The notes beneath the pieces are model-generated. The model was given only the letters and a program-made list of their open reading frames with translations. It ran no database searches and was not told where the DNA came from. The position numbers and the translations under genes are program-made. Below, piece by piece: positions 1-5,441 of a stretch of DNA of 6,875 nt; position 1 is the first letter of the stretch, and every line of letters begins with the position of its first letter. This stretch comes from Bacteroidota bacterium (GTDB lineage: Bacteria > Bacteroidota > Bacteroidia > Chitinophagales > Saprospiraceae), in the NCBI GenBank assembly GCA_008501835.1, contig QQUB01000065.1:1-6875 (forward strand), written 5' to 3'.

Positions 1-358
1 GCACTTCATGGATTCCCGGGAAAAAAATACTGTCCTGGAAATAAAAAGTCAATGCACCAATCACCATCCCGATGATTATCATAGGATGAAGTCGGATCAA
101 ACGACGTTTGAAAAAATCCTTCAGGTTCATTTTCCCCCAACGGTCATCGTAGGCATAACCGATCACAAAACCGGAAAGCACAAAGAAGAAATCAACGGCG
201 AGGTAACCATGATTGATGATCTGAATATGGTTGTTCCCATGAGTGAAAGTCTCCAGCAGGTGGAACATCACGACAATGATCGCAGCGACACCCCGCAATC
301 CATCGAGAATTTCGTAATGTTTTTTGGAATCTTTGAATGAAGCTGATGAATTGTACAT
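1..358 (-). CDS. Acyltransferase 3 family membrane protein, 5' part only
   Basis: The minus strand reads openly from ATG at 358-356 to the window edge (119 codons seen; the rest is outside). The protein begins with a short hydrophilic stretch, then LDGLRGVAAIIVVMFHL (residues 18-34), the hallmark first helix of the acyltransferase-3 family (OafA/NodX type), with the conserved His33. A second hallmark, HGYLAVDFFFVLSGFVIGY (50-68), and the basic FFKRRLIRLHPM (82-93) follow, then a third hydrophobic segment at about 94-107. Family members are integral inner-membrane proteins of about 10 helices that move acyl groups, often acetyl, to sugars or other cell-surface molecules; the acceptor here cannot be told. 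The gene is divergent from the AraC-type regulator, so that regulator could control it, but this is inference. The family call is secure; the specific role is unknown. Confidence 0.93.
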   Translation of the reverse strand, partial: MYNSSASFKDSKKHYEILDGLRGVAAIIVVMFHLLETFTHGNNHIQIINHGYLAVDFFFVLSGFVIGYAYDDRWGKMNLKDFFKRRLIRLHPMIIIGMVIGALTFYFQDSIFFPGIHEV

Positions 359-382
359 GATTTTAATAGTTTAGGATTCCCG

Positions 383-390
383 CAAAAATA
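383..390 (-). promoter_or_regulatory. Candidate -7 box for the acyltransferase gene
   Basis: On the minus strand this reads TATTTTTG, an exact match to the Bacteroidota -7 consensus TAnnTTTG. It lies 24 bases before the ATG, giving a short leader of roughly 18 bases. No TTTG is found at the usual -33 distance, so the call rests on one box plus position. Confidence 0.4.
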
Positions 391-417
391 ATTTCTATGG
401 TCATTTTTTGCTTGTCG

Positions 418-446
418 TTTGTTTTTTGATTATTGTCCTATATTTA
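418..446 (+). promoter_or_regulatory. Candidate Bacteroidota-type promoter for the AraC-led operon
   Basis: TTTG at 418-421 and TATATTTA at 439-446 resemble the -33 TTTG and -7 TAnnTTTG elements, with one mismatch in the last base of the -7 box. The spacer is 17 bases, slightly short of the usual 19-21. It ends 18 bases before the preferred ATG at 465, and there is no other open gene upstream on this strand. Confidence 0.35.
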
Positions 447-464
447 CATTTAAAGCAAGGATTG

Positions 465-1334
465 ATGAAGAGAATTGAAGAAAAAGTAAAATATTCTCAC
501 GTTGAAATAAAAAAGGACAAATCGTTTTTTTTCGATCATGTCCATATCGTTTGGGATGAACAAATTACCTTTCACCAAAGTGATGAATGGGAGATTACCT
601 ACATTATAACCGGAAGTGGAACACGCGTGATCGGTGACGCAATGGAAACTTTTTCAAAAGGAGAAATTATACTTCTGCCTCCCAAGTTGCCCCATGGCTG
701 GTATTTTGATGAATATGATCATGATGATGAAGGTAAGATTGAAAACATCACCATTATTTTTCCTGATGCTTTACTAGAAAAATGTTCAGGAACATTCCCG
801 GAGACAAAGGCGGCGATTAAAAAGTTCAAAAACATTGACAAAGGAATGAGCCTGAAAGGCGTTGCTTTGGAAAAAGTACAGTACTTGATGTTATCCATGA
901 CAACTCAAAATGACATGGAACAACTATCAACACTGATCTTAATTTTATTTCAAATTGCATGTTCTGATGAAATGCATGTTGTCGGTTTTCGGGAAAAGCA
1001 GAGCCGGAGTACTTTGAAAATGCAGGAGATTCATCGATTTATTCTGACTCATTATCATCGAAAAATTTCGCTTGATGAAGCAGCCAGTTATATTGGAATG
1101 AACCGTTCATCCTTTTGTACTTTTTTTAAAAAAGAAAAGGGTAAAACGTTTTTCGAGACACTAAATGAGTATCGAATTAATTGTGCTTGTCTTATGCTGC
1201 GTGAAACCTTAAAACCTGTTTCAGAAATATGTTTTGCAGTTGGGTTTAACGACATTCCTTACTTTAACCGAACTTTTAAAAAATTTAAAGGAGTAACGCC
1301 CAAAAACTACAGAGAAGCAAGTAATAAATCCTAA
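465..1334 (+). CDS. AraC/XylS-family transcriptional regulator with N-terminal cupin domain
   Basis: 289 aa from ATG 465; the frame extends upstream to a TTG at 408, but those codons cover a hydrophobic stretch and the likely promoter. AAGCAAGG just before 465 gives a modest ribosome-binding site, so ATG is preferred. The N-terminal half is a cupin sensor: WEITYIITGSGTRVI (42-56), then FSKGEIILLPPKLPHGW (63-79), the typical beta-barrel pattern with a PxxPHGW turn. The C-terminal third (about 187-285) carries the two AraC helix-turn-helix motifs: ISLDEAASYIGMNRSSFCTF (201-220) and VSEICFAVGFNDIPYFNRTF (252-271), ending FKGVTPKNYR. Members with this layout usually sense a sugar or small metabolite and activate nearby genes. 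It stands first in a likely three-gene operon, with the next ATG 3 bases after its stop, and is divergent from the acyltransferase. The ligand is unknown. Its DNA looks more A/T-rich than the next two genes. Confidence 0.92.
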   Translation: MKRIEEKVKYSHVEIKKDKSFFFDHVHIVWDEQITFHQSDEWEITYIITGSGTRVIGDAMETFSKGEIILLPPKLPHGWYFDEYDHDDEGKIENITIIFPDALLEKCSGTFPETKAAIKKFKNIDKGMSLKGVALEKVQYLMLSMTTQNDMEQLSTLILILFQIACSDEMHVVGFREKQSRSTLKMQEIHRFILTHYHRKISLDEAASYIGMNRSSFCTFFKKEKGKTFFETLNEYRINCACLMLRETLKPVSEICFAVGFNDIPYFNRTFKKFKGVTPKNYREASNKS

Positions 1335-1337
1335 TCA

Positions 1338-2444
1338 ATGAAGATACTCATCCTCGAACCATTCTTTTCAGGCAGTCATCAGCAATGGGCCGAAGGCTAT
1401 CAGCGGCACAGTGCCCATGATGTGGAGATACTGAGCTTGAAGGGACGCCACTGGAAATGGCGCATGTTTGGAGGAGCAGTCAGCCTGGCCAGTGATTTTA
1501 TGGCTTCGGACCTGAACCCTGACCTTCTTTTGGCGACGGATATGCTGGATCTTACCACTTTTTTGAGTCTTACCCGATCGAGAACACAAGGGATTCCTGT
1601 GGCCGTTTATTTTCATGAAAACCAGATTACTTATCCCTGGAAAGGAGAAAAGAGTGGAGCTGATTCGGAATTAAACCGTCAATACGGATTCATTAATTAT
1701 ACCACCGCTTTATCTGCCGATAAGGTGTTTTTCAATTCTCAATATCACCTGGAAAGCTTTCTCCACGGATTGAAAACTTTTCTGAAAGCTTTCCCTGACA
1801 GGCAGGAATTGCAGAATGTAGAGGTCATTCGTAAAAAAAGTACAGTTTTACATCTCGGTATGGATCTGAGCGAATTTGATGCCTATAAAAAGACCAGATC
1901 GGTAGATGTGCCGGTCCTGCTGTGGAATCATCGCTGGGAGTATGATAAAAATCCGGAATTGTTTTTCAACACACTTTTTCGTTTGAAATCGGAAGGGGTT
2001 TCTTTCAAGCTGATTGTATTGGGAGAGTCCTATAAAAACTCACCTCCGGTTTTTGAGGAAGCCAGAAATAAACTGAAGGGGGAAATACTTCATTTCGGTT
2101 TTGCGGAAAGCAGGCAGGTTTATGGGGAGTTATTGCACACGGCGGATATTCTTCCGGTGACCAGCAATCAGGACTTTTTTGGAGGGAGTGCAGTCGAAGC
2201 CATCTACTGTAATTGTTACCCAATTTTACCGGACCGACTCGCTTTTCCTGAGCACATTCCTGACCGGTTTAAAAATGATCATATTTATAATTCAGATGAC
2301 CTCTTTTATCAAATGCTGAAAAACGTCATAGTAAAAAGGCTTTTTTTGAATCAACCGCATTCGTATAAAAATTTTGTTACTAAATATGATTGGAGTACAT
2401 TAGCGGCGAATTATGACCAGGCTCTCCAAATTCCAACCCAATAG
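1338..2444 (+). CDS. DUF3524/GTDC1-family glycosyltransferase, probable tRNA-queuosine alpha-mannosyltransferase homologue
   Basis: 368 aa. The N-terminus, MKILILEPFFSGSHQQW (1-17), KGRHWKWR (35-42) and YFHENQITYPW (91-101) are the signature of the DUF3524 domain, shared with animal GTDC1, which was identified as QTMAN, the enzyme that adds mannose from GDP-mannose to queuosine in tRNA-Asp. The C-terminal half is a GT-B, GT4-like domain: LLWNHRWEYDKNPELFF (194-210), VLGE (227-230), and DFFGGSAVEAIYCNCYPILP (279-298), where the FGGSAVEA region would contact the nucleotide sugar. It is a soluble, cytoplasmic protein with no membrane segment. The gene follows the AraC-type gene by 3 bases and precedes the hydrolase by 23. 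Family membership is strong by recalled motif comparison; whether this bacterial protein really acts on queuosine-tRNA, and with mannose, is inference. The alternative is a GT4 enzyme for another acceptor. Confidence 0.85.
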   Translation: MKILILEPFFSGSHQQWAEGYQRHSAHDVEILSLKGRHWKWRMFGGAVSLASDFMASDLNPDLLLATDMLDLTTFLSLTRSRTQGIPVAVYFHENQITYPWKGEKSGADSELNRQYGFINYTTALSADKVFFNSQYHLESFLHGLKTFLKAFPDRQELQNVEVIRKKSTVLHLGMDLSEFDAYKKTRSVDVPVLLWNHRWEYDKNPELFFNTLFRLKSEGVSFKLIVLGESYKNSPPVFEEARNKLKGEILHFGFAESRQVYGELLHTADILPVTSNQDFFGGSAVEAIYCNCYPILPDRLAFPEHIPDRFKNDHIYNSDDLFYQMLKNVIVKRLFLNQPHSYKNFVTKYDWSTLAANYDQALQIPTQ

Positions 2445-2467
2445 AACCGTTTCAAATTTAGGAACGA

Positions 2468-3268
2468 ATGAAGTACATCAAGCAAAACGAAAAAACAATC
2501 GCCTATTCCAGTGAAGGGAGAGGCAAAGCAGTGGTTTTTGTTCACGGATTTTGTGAAGACAGTGGTGTTTGGGATGAATTTAAACAGGACCTGCTGGAAA
2601 AAAAATATCGGGTGGTGTGTGTAGACCTCCCCGGTTTTGGAGGTTCTGAAGTAGTGGATAATCTGACTATTGATGGCATGGCAGATGCAGTTAAAGCGGT
2701 CGTTGATCATTTGAATCTGGATAAGATTGTATTGATCGGCCATTCAATGGGAGGATATACCGGACTTGCCTATGCGCGAAAATTTCCGGAGGACCTGAAA
2801 GGACTTGGCATATTTCATTCTCACCCGTATGCTGATTCTGAAGAAAAAAAGGCCAACAGGTATAAAGGCATAGACTTTATTCGCAGGCAAGGACACCATC
2901 TCTTTGTTAAGCAGTTGATTCCAAGTTTATTTGCTCCGGGATTTGAGCGCAGCAACAGGTTTTTAGTGGATAGATTAATTCATACGGCCTCAAAATATGA
3001 TCCTGAAGGTATTATCAACGGTCAGGCGGCTATGGCCGAAAGACCTGATCAATCCGAGGTGTTGAAAAATATCAAAGTTCCGGTCCTGTTTATCATTGGA
3101 GAAAAAGATAAAGCCGTTACCATGGAGCAAAGCATGAATCAGACGAGCCTTCCGGATGTTTCAAGTGTTCATATTATGGAAAAGGTAGGGCATATGGGGA
3201 TGTTTGAGTCGAAGCGGAAAACCCAGCTGATGGTTCGTCAGTTTGTGATATTCTGTTACGATAAATAA
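2468..3268 (+). CDS. Alpha/beta hydrolase (BioH/MenH-like fold)
   Basis: 266 aa, a usual length for single-domain alpha/beta hydrolases. Visible motifs: oxyanion-hole HGF (26-28), DLPGFGGS (53-60), nucleophile elbow GHSMGG (91-96) with Ser93, acid Asp214 in VLFIIGEKDKAV (206-217), and base His242 in KVGHMGMFE (239-247). The triad is therefore complete and the enzyme should be active, as an esterase, thioesterase or related hydrolase; no signal peptide is seen, so it acts in the cytoplasm. It is the last gene of the likely AraC-led operon. It faces birA downstream, which invites the thought of a BioH-like pimeloyl-ACP esterase, but many such hydrolases exist and the sequence alone does not support that. 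A decayed second copy of its last 38 codons lies at 3509-3623. Confidence 0.9.
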   Translation: MKYIKQNEKTIAYSSEGRGKAVVFVHGFCEDSGVWDEFKQDLLEKKYRVVCVDLPGFGGSEVVDNLTIDGMADAVKAVVDHLNLDKIVLIGHSMGGYTGLAYARKFPEDLKGLGIFHSHPYADSEEKKANRYKGIDFIRRQGHHLFVKQLIPSLFAPGFERSNRFLVDRLIHTASKYDPEGIINGQAAMAERPDQSEVLKNIKVPVLFIIGEKDKAVTMEQSMNQTSLPDVSSVHIMEKVGHMGMFESKRKTQLMVRQFVIFCYDK

Positions 3269-3330
3269 TTCTTTCCGAACTGCCTAATTAACCTAAGTTG
3301 CGAGTTAGATCATTGTAGCTGATTTTTTAG

Positions 3331-3355
3331 TATTTCCGCAGGTGATCCGGAAATA
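3331..3355. repeat. Perfect 8-bp inverted repeat after the hydrolase gene
   Basis: TATTTCCG at 3331-3338 and CGGAAATA at 3348-3355 pair perfectly across a 9-base loop, about 60 bases after the hydrolase stop. No T-run follows on either strand, so it is not a standard intrinsic terminator. It may still stabilise the 3' end of the operon transcript. Confidence 0.4.
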
Positions 3356-3426
3356 AAATGATCGCAATTTTGGTGATATTTTTTAACCGTAACTTGAATT
3401 AATTAACTAATTAGCAGGCTGGCATA

Positions 3427-3508
3427 TCATTTAAAAAGAAAACTCACCTCCTTTAAGTTAAAGTACAATTCCTAATTCTTCTGACTTTATGATTTTTTGA
3501 TCATCTTC
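3427..3508 (-). pseudogene. Decayed copy of the birA 3' end
   Basis: TCACCTCCTTTAAGTTAAA at 3444-3462 is identical to 4637-4655 inside birA, and the similarity continues to both sides. Read on the minus strand, the remnant gives EDDQKIIKSEE where BirA has EDGRLIIISEG (residues 232-242). After a one-base insertion it gives LYFNLKEVSFL where BirA has LYFNLKEVIFL (245-255). The frame is thus broken, and only about the last 24 codons plus a short flank (to 3415) are present. It abuts the hydrolase remnant directly. It has no coding function; it is best explained as one end of an old duplication. Confidence 0.8.
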
Positions 3509-3623
3509 TCCGGATGTTTCAAGTGGGCATGTCATGGAAAAAGTGGGGCATATGGGGATGTTTGAATAGAAGCGGGAGACGTAATTGATGGTTCACCAGT
3601 CTGTGGTTTTTTGTCATGGTTAA
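3509..3623 (+). pseudogene. Decayed copy of the alpha/beta hydrolase 3' end
   Basis: Aligned without gaps at an offset of 358 bases, 3509-3623 matches hydrolase bases 3151-3265 at about 91 of 115 positions (hand count). The first 17 bases and a 19-base block at 3546-3564, coding for GHMGMF, are identical. In the parental frame the copy reads PDVSSGHVMEKVGHMGMFE and then TAG where the intact gene has Ser248, followed by a second stop (TAA) after KRET and a third in place of Lys266. It holds the region around the catalytic His but no nucleophile, so it cannot make an enzyme. It follows the birA remnant with no gap. Confidence 0.88.
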
Positions 3624-3675
3624 GAGGTTTTATGGTTTCAATTTTGTCTCAGGTACCCAATGATTTTTAAAACCC

Positions 3676-3695
3676 GTCCATGCTTTGTCCATGCT
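3676..3695. repeat. Short direct repeat (9 bases, twice)
   Basis: GTCCATGCT occurs at 3676-3684 and again at 3687-3695, separated by TT. Nothing links it to a known element; it may be chance or slippage. Confidence 0.3.
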
Positions 3696-3700
3696 GAAAA

Positions 3701-3732
3701 TTTGATATTGATTGCTTCTGTCTCCAGTTTTG
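3701..3732 (+). promoter_or_regulatory. Candidate Bacteroidota-type promoter for the secreted-protein gene
   Basis: TTTG at 3701-3704 and CAGTTTTG at 3725-3732 fit -33 TTTG and -7 TAnnTTTG, with one mismatch in the first -7 base and the expected 20-base spacer. The start codon at 3757 follows after an A/T-rich leader, typical of translation starts in this phylum. Confidence 0.4.
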
Positions 3733-3756
3733 GGCTTTTAAAAAAAATAAATTTTT

Positions 3757-4293
3757 ATGAAAACGAATCAATTTATTTCAGGAGCAAAAGTCCTAGTTGT
3801 TTTTTTATTGATGATAGTAACCTTTTTCAGGTGTACTGTGTCTGGTGATGGCTTTGAAGATATGGAACCTGCTGAAGACATATCTTTTCAAATCGATATT
3901 AAAAAAATCAGGGCAACTGATATTAAGGAATCAGAATCATCTGCATTGGAAGTTTATGGGGTTGTTAGTTCCAGGTTAAATATTGGAACAATAACAGATG
4001 AGAGAGAGCTTTGGTCTGTAGACGCAGATAATTATTTATCTGTTGATTTTAATGACATGCAGCTTTCAGGAAGTGTGACTTTCACTATAAGTAAGGATGA
4101 TTTATCCGGCAGTACAATTACCACGGTTGCAGACCTTATGGAGTTAGACTTTAGCAACCCTGATGACGATTTAGGGTTGGAGTCGAGCACTATTTCGTTA
4201 AGTGAAGTAGAATCTACAGAAGAATTTCAGTTAACCTTTGTTCAATCTGGTGGACAAAACGTGTCGTTAAGTTATAGCATTACCAGATTATAA
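3757..4293 (+). CDS. Unrecognised small secreted protein, putative lipoprotein
   Basis: 178 aa. The N-terminus has Lys2 and Lys11, a hydrophobic core VLVVFLLMIVTFF (12-24) and then Arg25-Cys26. Cys26 is the only cysteine in the protein, which suggests a lipoprotein signal, but Phe-Arg before the Cys is a poor lipobox, so an ordinary signal peptide or a membrane anchor is possible. The mature part is acidic (GDGFEDMEPAED at 30-41) and rich in Ser and Thr, with alternating hydrophobic residues suggesting a beta-sandwich: LEVYGVV (64-70), ELWSVDADNYLSVDF (84-98), SGSVTFTIS (104-112), EEFQLTFV (155-162), VSLSYSI (169-175). I do not recognise the family; a C2-like fold is a guess. It lies between hydrolase and birA, inside the second copy of a duplicated spacer, has its own candidate promoter and is followed by a strong terminator, so it appears to be a single-gene unit. 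Confidence 0.72.
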   Translation: MKTNQFISGAKVLVVFLLMIVTFFRCTVSGDGFEDMEPAEDISFQIDIKKIRATDIKESESSALEVYGVVSSRLNIGTITDERELWSVDADNYLSVDFNDMQLSGSVTFTISKDDLSGSTITTVADLMELDFSNPDDDLGLESSTISLSEVESTEEFQLTFVQSGGQNVSLSYSITRL

Positions 4294-4320
4294 ATTAGTA
4301 GATAATTGTTAGTGCACAAT

Positions 4321-4334
4321 GTTGAAAATTCAAC
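4321..4334. repeat. Perfect 6-bp A/T-rich inverted repeat
   Basis: GTTGAA and TTCAAC are separated by AA, 28 bases after the stop of the secreted-protein gene. There is no T-run, and the loop of two bases is too tight for the full stem, so a terminator role is unlikely. Confidence 0.3.
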
Positions 4335-4432
4335 AATTTGGATCTGACCATTTATGCATTGACTCTACGAGTTCAGACAGCTTCTTGGCCATAAAACATG
4401 GTTCCACACGTCAATAGATGCTGCGGACAGGT

Positions 4433-4471
4433 TCCCGAATTTTGACAACCGTCAAAGTTCGGGATTTTTTT
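4433..4471 (+). terminator. Strong intrinsic terminator
   Basis: A 14-bp stem (4433-4446 with 4451-4464) begins TCCCGAA and ends TTCGGGA, with a single G-U wobble and the four-base loop AACC. It is followed at once by seven T (4465-4471). The T-run exists only on the plus strand, so it ends rightward transcripts, most simply that of the secreted-protein gene 140 bases upstream, and shields birA from antisense read-through. Confidence 0.85.
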
Positions 4472-4625
4472 GCTCGGAATATCTGGTATGATTGTTTTTA
4501 GAAAAGGTTATTCTGATCATAACTCCTGGAGTCCTAAGCACATCGAGGAAAAAAATAAAATAGTTGCATGTAAGGGCCTTCAGTTTTGTAGATAAACCTG
4601 GGTCGTCGGACAGGCTGCGATCATT

Positions 4626-5393
4626 TTAAAGAAATATCACCTCCTTTAAGTTAAAATACAGTTTTTTGCCTTCCGAAATTATGATCAGCCGGCCATCCTC
4701 GGTAATTCCGGTAATGCGGCCCGGAAAGCGGTTTCCGTCAGGTTTTTGGAATTGCCTGTCCTCTTCAAGACCCAATAAATGGTTTAAATAACTATCTTTG
4801 AGGTGTGATTGCTTGCCACCCTTGAGTTGCAAATATCTTTTTTCAAGTTTTTCACAGAAAAGAGTCAGAACATTTTCAACGGAAAATGATTCATCCGGAG
4901 CCTGTAATATCATGGAGGTGGCGTTGGGAATATCCTCTGGAAAGGATTTTTGCAAAATATTGATTCCCAGTCCTATCACGGTACTTTGAATGTGTTGCCC
5001 CTGCAGGGAATTTTGGATGAGTATACCGCCTGTTTTTTGGTTATCAACGTAGAGATCGTTCGGCCATTTTACATGGCAATTGCAGTTGGGCAGATAGTGT
5101 TGAATGACTTCAAGTGCTGCCAGGGAAGTAATGATATTAAGCATGAATTGTTGCCGGACAAGCAGGAATCCCGGATAAAGAATAACACTACAGGTGAGGT
5201 TCTCTCCAGGCAAACTGTTCCATTTACTGCCAATTTGTCCGCGGCCATCTGTTTGATTGGCCGTCGAAATGACAGTTCCTTCGATTGGCCTGCTTTTTGA
5301 CAGTAAATCAATGGCGTAGGCGTTCGTTGAAGGGAGTTTTGGAAATTCCAGAAGAACCTTTCCGATAAAAAGAGTGTTTAATTTTTGCAACAA
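4626..5393 (-). CDS. birA: Biotin--[acetyl-CoA-carboxylase] ligase, no DNA-binding domain
   Basis: 255 aa. The enzyme activates biotin with ATP to biotinyl-AMP and attaches it to the carrier domain of biotin-dependent carboxylases in the cytoplasm. Visible marks: STNAYA (22-27), the biotin/adenylate loop GRGQIGSKW (50-58, GRGRRGRKW in E. coli), KWPNDLYV (109-116), and KTGGILIQ (120-127) with the likely catalytic Lys120, then GLGINI (141-146). A small C-terminal SH3-like domain ends LYFNLKEVIFL. There is no N-terminal helix-turn-helix, so this is a monofunctional ligase and not a repressor. No ATG is near the start; TTG at 5393-5391 (or the next codon, also TTG) is the only reasonable start, with an in-frame stop further upstream. 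It is divergent from rsfS and converges on the hydrolase. A broken copy of its 3' end lies at 3427-3508. Confidence 0.93.
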   Translation of the reverse strand: MLQKLNTLFIGKVLLEFPKLPSTNAYAIDLLSKSRPIEGTVISTANQTDGRGQIGSKWNSLPGENLTCSVILYPGFLLVRQQFMLNIITSLAALEVIQHYLPNCNCHVKWPNDLYVDNQKTGGILIQNSLQGQHIQSTVIGLGINILQKSFPEDIPNATSMILQAPDESFSVENVLTLFCEKLEKRYLQLKGGKQSHLKDSYLNHLLGLEEDRQFQKPDGNRFPGRITGITEDGRLIIISEGKKLYFNLKEVIFL

Positions 5394-5417
5394 GAATAGT
5401 TTTTTCGGGTAAAATTG
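5384..5417 (+). promoter_or_regulatory. Weak candidate promoter for rsfS
   Basis: TTTG at 5384-5387 and TAAAATTG at 5410-5417 (one mismatch to TAnnTTTG) stand 22 bases apart, slightly long. The -7 box is 24 bases before the rsfS start. The upstream box lies within the first codons of birA, as the shared intergenic space is only 48 bases. Confidence 0.22.
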
Positions 5418-5441
5418 CCCATTTAATTATAAAAATAGAAT

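Larger units (their letters stand above)
3269..3756. other. Gene-free stretch holding two decayed gene tails
   Basis: No intact gene is seen over 488 bases. From left to right it holds a unique A/T-rich part with an 8-bp hairpin (3331-3355), a minus-strand remnant of the birA 3' end (to 3508), a plus-strand remnant of the hydrolase 3' end (3509-3623), a short direct repeat (3676-3695) and a candidate promoter for the next gene. Similarity to the sequence just outside birA starts near CAGGCTG at 3415 (compare 4611), so the copied part includes a little of the birA downstream flank. Confidence 0.8.
4294..4625. other. Gene-free stretch between the secreted-protein gene and birA
   Basis: These 332 bases hold an A/T-rich inverted repeat (4321-4334), about 100 bases in which I see nothing, a strong plus-strand terminator (4433-4471) and about 150 further bases up to the birA stop. 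CAGGCTG at 4611 and the bases after it correspond to the flank copied at 3415. No open frame here looks like a gene. Confidence 0.6.

Noticed and set aside
8..340. Open frame of 110 codons on the plus strand
   Set aside because: It is the shadow of the minus-strand acyltransferase-3 gene, whose hallmark motifs are clear; the plus-strand product is low in hydrophobic pattern and matches nothing.
408..464. N-terminal extension of the AraC-type regulator from a TTG start
   Set aside because: The 19 extra residues are a hydrophobic run not expected ahead of a cupin domain, and they overlap the likely promoter; ATG 465 has a better ribosome-binding site.
3415..3756. Mobile element or insertion sequence as the cause of the repeated tails
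   Set aside because: No transposase frame, terminal inverted repeats or target-site duplication was seen; the repeats are pieces of the two neighbouring genes, which fits duplication better.
3660..3848. 62-codon plus-strand frame overlapping the secreted-protein gene
   Set aside because: It overlaps the promoter and signal-peptide region of the better-supported gene in another frame and shows no domain or start signal of its own.
4636..4650. ATCACCTCCTTT identical to the 3' end of 16S rRNA, or a perfect Shine-Dalgarno on the minus strand followed by an ATG
   Set aside because: The bases code for the conserved LKEV of BirA and no other 16S rRNA sequence surrounds them. The ATG that follows on the minus strand opens only a 14-codon frame.
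4950..5300. 116-codon plus-strand frame and the 80-codon minus-strand frame 5069-5311
   Set aside because: Both lie inside birA in other frames and have no family features.
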